Program-made: the position numbers and the translations under genes
Notes under the pieces: model-generated
What the model was told of the DNA's origin: nothing
Database searches by the model: none
The model's input: only the letters and a program-made list of their open reading frames with translations
Assembly: GCA_964491875.1 (NCBI GenBank)
Contig: CAZBIC010000033.1
Location: forward strand, 21,776 to 85,775
Direction: 5' to 3'
Length of the DNA stretch: 64,000 nucleotides
Source of the DNA: JADJPG01 sp964491875
GTDB lineage: Bacteria; Verrucomicrobiota; Verrucomicrobiia; Limisphaerales; JADJPG01
Part shown: positions 8,209 through 14,683 of the stretch, piece after piece
Numbering within the stretch: the first letter of the stretch is position 1
How the letters are laid out: each line of letters opens with the position of its first letter

Positions 8209-9446
8209 AACGTCACCAGCACAGCGAGGCAACCGAAGTGAAGTTCATGCGGCGCGCGCTGGCGCTGGCGAGGCGCGCGTACGGAGCGACGTCGCCGAAT
8301 CCGATGGTGGGCGCGGTGTTGGTGAAGGGCGGGAAGATCATCGGGCAAGGCTGGCATCGGTGCGCGGGCGAACCGCACGCGGAGATCGAGGCGTTGCGCG
8401 ATGCGGAGCGGAGGAAGAATTCACCGAAGGGCGCGACGCTTTACGTCACCCTGGAGCCGTGTTGCACGCACGGGCGCACGCCGCCTTGCACGGAGGCGAT
8501 CAAGGCCGCGGGCATCAAGCACGTGGTGATTGCGGCGAAGGATCCGAATCCGAAACATGCAGGCAAGGGGCTGACTATTCTCACGAAGGCTGGCATCGAG
8601 GTGCTTCCGTTCGGCGGTAGGGCGCGTCGCTCCGCGCGCGCCGGGGGGACGTTGCCACAGACGAAGCTGCGCGCGCGGAGCGACGCGCCCTACCGTGAGC
8701 TGGCAGCTGAGGCGACGCGACTCAACGAGGCTTTTAATCACTGGATCGTTCACCGGACACCGTTCGTCACCGTGAAGGCGGCGATGACGTTGGACGGAAA
8801 GATCGCGACGGCTTCGGGTGAATCGAAGTGGATCACGGGCGAGGCGGCGCGTGCGGAGGGGATGCGGTTGCGCGCGGGCGCGGATGCGATTCTCGTGGGC
8901 GTCAACACGGTGCTGGGGGATGACCCGAGCCTCACGGTGAGGCAGAAACCAAACACCAAGATCCAAACACCAAGGCTCCAGCGCATCATTCTCGATTCGC
9001 AGGGGCGGACGCCTTTGAAGTCGAAGGTGGTGGCTGATGAGTTTGCGTCGCTGACGACTATCGTGGTCGGCAAGGGAGCGCCGGCGAAGCGCGTGGCGGC
9101 GTTGGCGAAACGGGTCCGGGTTTGGACAGCGCCCTTACGCGGCGGACGGATCGATCTGCGCTGGGTGTTGAGGAAGCTTGGTGGCGAGAATGTGACGAGC
9201 CTGCTTGTCGAAGGAGGCGGGGAAGTGAACGCGTCGTTCCTGATGGGCGGTAACGCGCAGCGTGTGGCGTTCTTCTATGCGCCGAAGATTTTGGGCGGGC
9301 GCGATTCGCGCAAGGCGGTCGCGGGCGAAGGCGCGCGGAGCTTGGACGAGATTCTCAACCTGCGTGAGGTCGAGTGGCGAAAGGTCGGAGCGGACTTGAT
9401 GATGACGGCGCTCGTGGAGCAGCCGCGGCGCGCTTCACGACGATGA
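8205..9446 (+). CDS. ribD: Bifunctional riboflavin biosynthesis deaminase/reductase RibD with two in-frame repeat insertions
   Basis: RibD deaminates the pyrimidine ring and then reduces the ribose side chain in riboflavin synthesis. The 413-aa product has the deaminase zinc site HAE (residues 58-60) and PCC (85-87) with Cys95 (CCTHGRTPPC). The reductase domain starts near PFVTVKAAMTLDGKIAT and continues with WITGEAAR, ADAILVGVNTVLGDDPSLTVR and LLVEGGGEVNASF. Between the domains, residues about 138-164 are encoded by a 26-bp-armed palindrome. Residues about 247-256 come from a short direct repeat. Both insertions keep frame and lie in expected loops, so the enzyme is probably functional. ATG 8205 overlaps the ATPase stop. 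The gene ends 12 bases inside the convergent hydrolase gene. Confidence 0.94.
   Translation: MKRHQHSEATEVKFMRRALALARRAYGATSPNPMVGAVLVKGGKIIGQGWHRCAGEPHAEIEALRDAERRKNSPKGATLYVTLEPCCTHGRTPPCTEAIKAAGIKHVVIAAKDPNPKHAGKGLTILTKAGIEVLPFGGRARRSARAGGTLPQTKLRARSDAPYRELAAEATRLNEAFNHWIVHRTPFVTVKAAMTLDGKIATASGESKWITGEAARAEGMRLRAGADAILVGVNTVLGDDPSLTVRQKPNTKIQTPRLQRIILDSQGRTPLKSKVVADEFASLTTIVVGKGAPAKRVAALAKRVRVWTAPLRGGRIDLRWVLRKLGGENVTSLLVEGGGEVNASFLMGGNAQRVAFFYAPKILGGRDSRKAVAGEGARSLDEILNLREVEWRKVGADLMMTALVEQPRRASRR
8616..8694. repeat. Large palindromic repeat inserted in frame in ribD
   Basis: Arms 8616-8641 and 8669-8694 are exact reverse complements over 26 bases, separated by 27 bases. The arm core is TAGGGCGCGTCGCTCCG. 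This resembles REP/MITE-like palindromes I associate with verrucomicrobial genomes, but I see no other copy in the window. It adds an Arg/Ala-rich stretch between the two catalytic domains of RibD without stops. Confidence 0.85.
8950..8975. repeat. Two tandem CCAAACACCAAG units inside ribD
   Basis: The 12-mer CCAAACACCAAG occurs at 8950-8961 and again at 8964-8975. It encodes a KPNTKIQTP loop just after GDDPSLTVR, where RibD proteins have a short variable loop. A related CTTGGTGTT word appears in the intergenic region near 22960. It looks like a second, unrelated repeat family tolerated in ribD. Confidence 0.6.
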
Positions 9447-10304
9447 AGTTGCGGCGGAGTGATTGCCGACCCACGCGAGGATTTGTTCCGCGGATTTTTC
9501 CGGTGAGCTGAGGAGGATGTTGTGATCACCGCTCCAGATGATGCGTGATTCGCGATAGCCCGGGCAGTGTTTGCGGAGCCAGGGTCGCACGTGCCACCAG
9601 GGGACGATCGGGTCCCACGCGCCCGTGAGGTGATAGACTGGAAGGCGTGTGGCGCGGGCGATGGTGGCGGGGTGATTTCCAGCGATGAGCAGGTAGCGAC
9701 GCGTGATGGTGTGGCGGTCGGGATCGCAGGCGCGGTTCTCGACGAATTGCGCGAATTCTTCAGCGGCACCGGGACAGTGACCGAAGCGTTTGCTCATGGT
9801 GTGGGCGTAGAGCTGGCAGAGGCTGCGGAGGAACTGCACTGAGATTCGTTTGCTGGCGGCGTGGGCGAGTCGTACGCCCCACGGCCACGGATGCCGGACG
9901 AATCCGCCGACGAGAATCAGTCCTTCGATGCGAAATCGCGCCGTGTCGCCGGCGAGTTGCTGATGTTCGAGAAAAGCCCACGCGACTTGTGAGGAGAATG
10001 ATTCACCGAGAATCCAGCCGGAGGTGATGCCGCGTTCCAACAATGCGGACTCGATCGCGGCGGCGTAGTCAGGGAGCTGCCAGTCAGGCTGATGTGGATA
10101 AGCGGTCTCGATGAAACGGGCGTGGTTTCCGAGAGCCTGGCGGAAGGGCGCGAGCAGGGTCCAATCGCCGTGTAGGCCGGGGAGGTGAATGAGCGTGCGC
10201 GCGGCAGCCGGGCCGTGGAAGCGGAGCTGGAGGTCTTTGCCGAAAGGGATGGGTGATCCGTGACGCGTGATTCCGGACGGCGGGTTTGAATCGTCGTCAC
10301 GCAT
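9435..10304 (-). CDS. Alpha/beta hydrolase
   Basis: A 289-aa alpha/beta hydrolase-fold protein. The nucleophile elbow is GWILGESFSSQVA (G-E-S-F-S), the acid is in GAWDPIVPWWHVR, and the catalytic His is in SGDHNIL. The oxyanion strand is TLIHLPGLHGDW. No signal peptide is seen, so it is probably cytoplasmic. ATG 10304 is 20 bases after the nucleotidyltransferase stop, suggesting a two-gene operon. A longer frame to 10436 would overlap that gene. The first 20 residues are encoded by and around GATGCGTGA-type repeat DNA, so the present start may be recent. Substrate is unknown; esterase or lipase-type activity is possible. Confidence 0.8.
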   Translation of the reverse strand: MRDDDSNPPSGITRHGSPIPFGKDLQLRFHGPAAARTLIHLPGLHGDWTLLAPFRQALGNHARFIETAYPHQPDWQLPDYAAAIESALLERGITSGWILGESFSSQVAWAFLEHQQLAGDTARFRIEGLILVGGFVRHPWPWGVRLAHAASKRISVQFLRSLCQLYAHTMSKRFGHCPGAAEEFAQFVENRACDPDRHTITRRYLLIAGNHPATIARATRLPVYHLTGAWDPIVPWWHVRPWLRKHCPGYRESRIIWSGDHNILLSSPEKSAEQILAWVGNHSAATSSS

Positions 10305-10322
10305 CACGCATTCCGCATCACG
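10251..10322. repeat. Cluster of CATCACGC-type repeat words at the hydrolase start
   Basis: On the plus strand 10292-10322 reads as successive CACGCAT and CGCATCACGC words. A further GATCCGTGACGCGTGATT lies at 10255-10272 inside the hydrolase. The hydrolase start codon sits in this DNA. Related words GATGCGTGACGCG occur at 22425-22437 (kinase) and 43381-43393 (secreted protein). Confidence 0.4.
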
Positions 10323-10324
10323 CT

Positions 10325-11071
10325 CTACTTCTTCGCGAAGATGCGGTTCGCTTCTTCGAGCGTTTCCTTCGACCCGATGTCGTACCAAAGGCCGGGCACG
10401 TTCCAGACGTAGACGGGCGTGCGCGGGTAAAGCCATTGCACGAGGCGACCGGGTTGGTCCGGGTTGTTGCCTTCGGCGATGTATTGCTTGATGAGGGGAA
10501 TCGTTTTGCGTGGATAGAAGTAGAGCGCGATGCCGGTGACAGTGCTGGTCGGCTGCTTCGGCTTTTCTTCGAAGAAGGTGATCTTGCCGGTCGCGTCGAA
10601 GGTAATGGAGTTGTATTTCTTGATGTCTTCGAGGCTGCCGACGTCGTAGACGGCGAGCACGGGTTCGTTCTTTTCGCGACAGAACTTGCCGAAGTTCGGC
10701 AGGGGTTCGCTGAAGAGGTTGTCGCCGGCCACGACGATTACGTCGTCGTCGATCTTCTCGCGGTCGATGACGAGGTTAAGGTCACCGATCGCGCCGAGCT
10801 TGTTGGTGTCGTCGGTCGAGCCGTCGTTGACGATGGTGAAGTCGAGCTTGGCCTTGTTTGCGCGGTAATCGTCGGCCCATTTTTGAAAGTGATCAGCGAA
10901 CTTGGCATTGGTGACGATGATGACGCGGTCGATGTCGCCGATAGGCGCGAGGTTATCGAGGACGTAGTCGATCATGGGCTTGCCAGCGACGGGCAGGAGC
11001 GGCTTGGGCTTGGTGAGCGTAAGCGGATAAAGGCGCGTGGCGTATCCGGCAGCGAGAATGATCACTTTCAT
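10325..11071 (-). CDS. Sugar-1-phosphate nucleotidyltransferase (NTP transferase family)
   Basis: A 248-aa RmlA/GalU-like enzyme that would join a sugar 1-phosphate with an NTP to make an activated sugar. The N-terminal signature is IILAAGYATRLYPLTLTKPKPLLPVAGKPMIDYVL, with the glycine-rich loop and conserved Lys. The metal Asp is in VVAGDNLFSEP, followed by FFEEKP and the late GLWYDIGSKE. It is somewhat shorter than RmlA (about 290 aa). The first base is dTTP or UTP, not decidable from sequence. The adjacent manA gene (mannose-6-phosphate isomerase) makes a cell-envelope sugar pathway plausible. The downstream hydrolase starts 20 bases after its stop. Confidence 0.85.
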   Translation of the reverse strand: MKVIILAAGYATRLYPLTLTKPKPLLPVAGKPMIDYVLDNLAPIGDIDRVIIVTNAKFADHFQKWADDYRANKAKLDFTIVNDGSTDDTNKLGAIGDLNLVIDREKIDDDVIVVAGDNLFSEPLPNFGKFCREKNEPVLAVYDVGSLEDIKKYNSITFDATGKITFFEEKPKQPTSTVTGIALYFYPRKTIPLIKQYIAEGNNPDQPGRLVQWLYPRTPVYVWNVPGLWYDIGSKETLEEANRIFAKK

Positions 11072-11191
11072 GCGGGGAATTGATTAGTCGGAACAGCGGG
11101 TGGCGGAAAGGAAAAAGAGGGGGCCGGCCTCGGTGGGCGCAGCGCAAATTCTTGTCAATGCACGCCGGGGCGGTAATTTCGCGCGTGGGTT

Positions 11192-11267
11192 GGCCCCGTA
11201 GCTCAAATGGATAGAGCAGCGGTTTCCTAAACCGTTGATCCCGGTTCAATTCCGGGCGGGGCTACCA
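11192..11267 (+). tRNA. tRNA-Arg (anticodon CCT)
   Basis: A 76-base cloverleaf can be drawn: acceptor GGCCCCG with CGGGGCT, D-stem GCTC/GAGC with AAATGGATA loop, anticodon stem GCGGT/ACCGT with loop TTCCTAA, T-arm CCCGG-TTCAATT-CCGGG, discriminator A and an encoded CCA. The anticodon CCT reads AGG. The terminal pair is G-U and the variable loop is short. It ends 15 bases before the trmB start. Confidence 0.93.
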
Positions 11268-11282
11268 GCTTTTGCACTCCCT

Positions 11283-11897
11283 ATGGATTCTGTTCCCGGG
11301 TCTGTCGCGACCACTTTGATTTATCGTCCCACTTCGTGGGTCGAGCGTTTACGCATGGAAGAGATGTTTCCAGTGTCGCGTCCTCTGGAGGTGGAGTTGG
11401 GGAGCGGGGATGGGTCGTTCATGGCGAAGTGGGCGGCGCTCCGACCGGAGCGGAACTTCCTCGGCGTGGAGCGCTTGCTCGGGCGATTGCGGAAGCTGGA
11501 CCGGAAAGGGCAGCGGGCGGGATTGGGAAACTTGCGTTTGATGCGGATCGAGGCGGCTTACTTCCTGGAGTTCCTTCTGCCGCTGGCGTCGGTGACGGCG
11601 ATGCATCTCTATTTCCCGGATCCGTGGCCGAAGCGGAAGCATCGGAAGAACCGTCTGGTGAACGAGCGTTTTCCCGAATTGGCGGCGCGAGTGTTGGTGC
11701 CAGGGGGCGTGATGTATCTGCGAACGGATGACTTGGATTACTTTGCGCAGATGCAGGAGGTGTTCGCAGTGGACCGGCGTTTCGTGGCGGTGGAGACTCC
11801 GGCGGAGTTGACGGAGGTCGTTACGGATTTCGAGCGGGGATTTTCGGCGCGCGGTGTGGCGACGAACCGGGCGGCATACCGGCTGGCGTCCACGTAG
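11283..11897 (+). CDS. trmB: tRNA (guanine-N7)-methyltransferase TrmB
   Basis: TrmB places m7G at position 46 of tRNA using S-adenosylmethionine. The 204-aa protein has the SAM-binding LEVELGSGDGSFMAKWA, then ERNFLGVERL, and the diagnostic MHLYFPDPWPKRKHRKNRLV with the catalytic Asp. YLRTDDLDYFAQM follows. ATG 11283 is chosen because the frame upstream runs into the tRNA gene. Its length is slightly below the usual 210-240 aa. Lying directly after tRNA-Arg, it may share the tRNA promoter. The gene ends 7 bases before the convergent membrane protein gene. Confidence 0.93.
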   Translation: MDSVPGSVATTLIYRPTSWVERLRMEEMFPVSRPLEVELGSGDGSFMAKWAALRPERNFLGVERLLGRLRKLDRKGQRAGLGNLRLMRIEAAYFLEFLLPLASVTAMHLYFPDPWPKRKHRKNRLVNERFPELAARVLVPGGVMYLRTDDLDYFAQMQEVFAVDRRFVAVETPAELTEVVTDFERGFSARGVATNRAAYRLAST

Positions 11898-11904
11898 GAG
11901 TGGC

Positions 11905-12417
11905 TCAGATGTCGATGACTGGACCGTTCCCGCCGTTTGAGCCGGATGGACCGGAGCCGCCGGAGGGAGGGCCGGGCTTCCCGCGTTGCATCTGGATGCG
12001 GGCGTTGCCCGTGCCGGTGAAGCTGTTCAGCAGGAGGGAAATGACACTGATGATCAGGCCGCCCTTGAAGGCGGTCCAGAATTGGTCGGCGTGAAAGGAG
12101 GGAACGAGGTGCCCCACGAACAGCAGCAGGAGGGCGTTGAGCGCGAGGAGAAAGAACCCGAACGAGATGATCTGTAGTGGCAGGGTGACGATGGCAAAGC
12201 GCAGGCCGAGAGCGAAGTTGAACGCGCCGAGCAAACCTACGGTGGCGATCAGGATAAGTGGTCGAAGGAAGGCGTTTAGTAATCCGAGCAGCAACGTGGC
12301 GATGAGTAATCCGTGCCAGTGGTCGTAATGGATTTTCTCGACCATGTGTGCCGCCGCGAGCACGGCCACCGTGGTAATGGCCCAACGTTGCAGGAATTCT
12401 TTGAGTTTCGGCGGCAT
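11905..12417 (-). CDS. Phage holin family IV / YvlD-like small membrane protein
   Basis: A protein of about 170 aa with four likely membrane segments: WAITTVAVLAAAHMV, LIATLLLGLLNAFLRPLILI, FAIVTLPLQIISFGFFLLAL with NALLLLFVGHLV, and GGLIISVISLLLN. The loop NAFLRPLILI is typical of the mycobacterial-type holin superfamily (DUF360, YvlD), which is mostly chromosomal and not lytic. The C-terminal tail is Gly/Pro/Ser-rich and probably disordered. ATG 12417 is chosen; in-frame ATGs at 12435 and 12438 are possible. There are no other phage genes nearby, so I infer a housekeeping membrane role. It is downstream of manA by 81 bases. Confidence 0.75.
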   Translation of the reverse strand: MPPKLKEFLQRWAITTVAVLAAAHMVEKIHYDHWHGLLIATLLLGLLNAFLRPLILIATVGLLGAFNFALGLRFAIVTLPLQIISFGFFLLALNALLLLFVGHLVPSFHADQFWTAFKGGLIISVISLLLNSFTGTGNARIQMQRGKPGPPSGGSGPSGSNGGNGPVIDI

Positions 12418-12498
12418 GATGTAACTACCGAACATCATGGGGCAATCCGCGGTGGGGCACAAGCGGACGATACGCGGGGCAGAAGATTTCTCAGCGTT

Positions 12499-13476
12499 TC
12501 AGGTGACGCTGGGCTGGATGTGCAGGAATTCGGTCTGGGTCTCCGCCGTGAGTGCGGTGCGCCCGAGGCACGCGGGCAGGAGGCAGAAGTCTCCGGGCTT
12601 CAGAGTCAGGCTGGTGTCACCGTAGCTGGCCGTGAGCGTGCCGCGGACGATGCCGACGATTTGGACGGAATCGCTGGTAAGGTAAAAGCGTTTGCCTCGC
12701 TTGACCTGGCAGGCATCGACACGGAAGAGCGGATGGTCGACGAGGTAACGAACGGAGAAGACTTCGTTGCGAGAGTATTTGTTGGGGATGAGTTCCGGTT
12801 CGAAGTCGTCGAAGTTGATGCTGGCGAGCGATTGCGGGAGGTGAAGCTCCCGCTGCTTGCCGTCGAGGCCGACACGATTCCAGTCGAACACCCGGTACGT
12901 GGTGTCGGAGTTCTGCTGAATCTCGAAAAGGACATTACCGGCGCCAATGGCATGGAGACGTCCGCTGGGCAGGAACATGCAGTCGCCGGCTTTCGTGGGA
13001 ATTTGGTGCAGGGCCTCGGCGACGGTGCCGGCGGGGATTCGTTGCTCAAATTCCGCACGACTGGTGGCATTCTTTAGCCCCACGTAAATCGCGGCTCCCG
13101 GAGTGGTGTTGGTGAACAGCCACATTTCTGTCTTCGGCTCGCCTCCCAACTGTTTGGCTATCTCCGCCGGGGGATGAACTTGGACGGAAAGCGTCTCTTG
13201 CGCATCGAGAATCTTGATGAGCACTGGAAATGGCCCGGCCACGGAGGCTTCCTTTCCGAGGACGGCCTGACGATGGTCCTCCATCAGCCAGCGGAGGGTT
13301 TTGCCTGCTAGAGGGCCGTTGGCGATAACGCTAACGCCTTCGGAGCGATCGGTCATTTCCCATGATTCGCCGATGGGATGGCCGGTGGGGAGTGCCTTGC
13401 CGTAGAGGCGTTCAATGTTCCTCCCTCCCCAGACCCGTTCCTTGAAGATCGGCTGGAAGATGAACGGGTAGAGCAC
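12499..13476 (-). CDS. manA: Mannose-6-phosphate isomerase, class I
   Basis: A 325-aa zinc enzyme interconverting fructose 6-phosphate and mannose 6-phosphate. The N-terminus PFIFQPIFKERVWGGRNI is typical of the short Bacillus-type ManA. Zinc ligands appear in LSVQVHPP and PKTEMW, and in LPSGRLHAIG. The catalytic-loop region AGNVLFEIQQNSDTTYRVFDW and the C-terminal cupin lobe (LTLKPGDFCLLPA) are complete. The stop of accA is 17 bases upstream, so the two form a likely operon. Product mannose 6-phosphate could feed envelope or exopolysaccharide synthesis with the nucleotidyltransferase at 10325-11071. Confidence 0.92.
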   Translation of the reverse strand: MLYPFIFQPIFKERVWGGRNIERLYGKALPTGHPIGESWEMTDRSEGVSVIANGPLAGKTLRWLMEDHRQAVLGKEASVAGPFPVLIKILDAQETLSVQVHPPAEIAKQLGGEPKTEMWLFTNTTPGAAIYVGLKNATSRAEFEQRIPAGTVAEALHQIPTKAGDCMFLPSGRLHAIGAGNVLFEIQQNSDTTYRVFDWNRVGLDGKQRELHLPQSLASINFDDFEPELIPNKYSRNEVFSVRYLVDHPLFRVDACQVKRGKRFYLTSDSVQIVGIVRGTLTASYGDTSLTLKPGDFCLLPACLGRTALTAETQTEFLHIQPSVT

Positions 13477-13493
13477 GGGAGACGAATGTTCGC

Positions 13494-14471
13494 TCAGGCA
13501 GCGGCGGGCTGCTTCTCAATGAAGTGTCCGTGGGCGCGGAATTTCGCGTAACGGGCCTTCAGCCGGTCCGTGGTGGACATCTTCTTCAGAGTATCGAGAT
13601 TCCCCAGTAGCTGCTGCTTGAGGCTGTTTGCCGTGGTGTGGAGATCGTTCTGGGCGCCGCCCAAGGGTTCTGGAACAACTTCGTCGGCCAGACCCAGTTC
13701 CAACAAATCCTTGGCTGTAATCTTGAGGGCAGCGGCGGCCTTCGAGGCGGCCGCCCGGTCTTTCCATAGAATGGCGGCGCATCCTTCCGGGCTGATGACG
13801 GAATAGTAGGCGTTCTCCAGAATCAACACGCGGTCAGCTACTCCAATTCCCAAGGCTCCTCCGGATCCGCCTTCACCGATGACGACAGCGATGATGGGAA
13901 CCTCCAAAAGCATCATCTCCCGCAGATTGACCGCGATCGCTTCGGCGATATGACGTTCCTCAGCTCCAATGCCCGGGTACGCGCCCGCCGTATCAATCAG
14001 GGTGACGATCGGCAGGCCGAATTTGTCGGCCATCTTCATCAATCGCAACGCCTTCCGATATCCTTCCGGATGAGCCGAACCGAAGTTCCGCTTGATATTC
14101 TCCTTGGTATCCCGGCCCTTCTGCGTGCCGACCACGACTACTCGATGGTCGCCCAGCCTCGCGAAGCCACCCACTACGGCGCGGTCTTCAGCGAACAGGC
14201 GGTCACCATGCAATTCCTGGAACTCAGTAAATGTACTGGTCAGGTAATCGAGGGTGAACGGGCGCTTGGGATGACGCGCCAGCTGAACACGCTGCCAAGC
14301 CGTCAGGTTGGTGAAGATTTGTTTCCGCGTTTCCGCGATCTTCTTTTCCATCCGGGCGATTTCCTCATCGAAATTGATGCCAATGGCGTGCGTTTCGCGA
14401 TGTTTGGTCAGTTCATCGAGTTTGCGCTGCAATTCAGCGATGGGCTTTTCGAAGTCCAGCTGGTGTTTCAT
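13494..14471 (-). CDS. accA: Acetyl-CoA carboxylase carboxyltransferase subunit alpha
   Basis: AccA forms the carboxyltransferase of acetyl-CoA carboxylase with AccD, transferring CO2 from biotin to acetyl-CoA at the first step of fatty acid synthesis. The 325-aa protein starts HQLDFEKPIAELQRKLDEL and has WQRVQLARHPKRPFTLDYL, HGDRLFAEDRAVVGG, GTQKGRDTKENIKRNFG, the crotonase-like core TLIDTAGAYPGIGAEERHIAEAIA, and VIGEGGSGGALGIGVAD. Length and order match the family. No accD is in the window. It heads a minus-strand group with manA and the small membrane protein. Confidence 0.97.
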   Translation of the reverse strand: MKHQLDFEKPIAELQRKLDELTKHRETHAIGINFDEEIARMEKKIAETRKQIFTNLTAWQRVQLARHPKRPFTLDYLTSTFTEFQELHGDRLFAEDRAVVGGFARLGDHRVVVVGTQKGRDTKENIKRNFGSAHPEGYRKALRLMKMADKFGLPIVTLIDTAGAYPGIGAEERHIAEAIAVNLREMMLLEVPIIAVVIGEGGSGGALGIGVADRVLILENAYYSVISPEGCAAILWKDRAAASKAAAALKITAKDLLELGLADEVVPEPLGGAQNDLHTTANSLKQQLLGNLDTLKKMSTTDRLKARYAKFRAHGHFIEKQPAAA

Positions 14472-14683
14472 TTGGGCTGGAGATTAGGGGCTTCAAAAGG
14501 TGTCGGCAACGATGAATTTGGGGCCGCAAACAGGGCGTGTCCGGGAAAATCATGGTTGCAATAAAACACCCCTTGTGGTTACCTACCTCCATTCTCAGGA
14601 ACAATCTTTGGACGGACGAACTATCGCGCCGTGTGTGCGTCGCGAGGTGTAGTTTTGCCGCCAAGGGTACAACTTGAAATACT
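14472..14683. other. Divergent intergenic region between accA and a secreted protein gene
   Basis: These 212 bases separate two divergent genes and should hold both promoters. I see GGAACAATC at 14598-14606, a weak ECF-type -35 candidate toward the plus-strand gene, but no convincing -10 element. No hairpin or ORF worth calling. Confidence 0.4.

Noticed and set aside
11905..12417. Possible prophage because of a holin-type protein
   Set aside because: The YvlD-like branch is mostly chromosomal and no phage structural, lysis or integrase gene is nearby.
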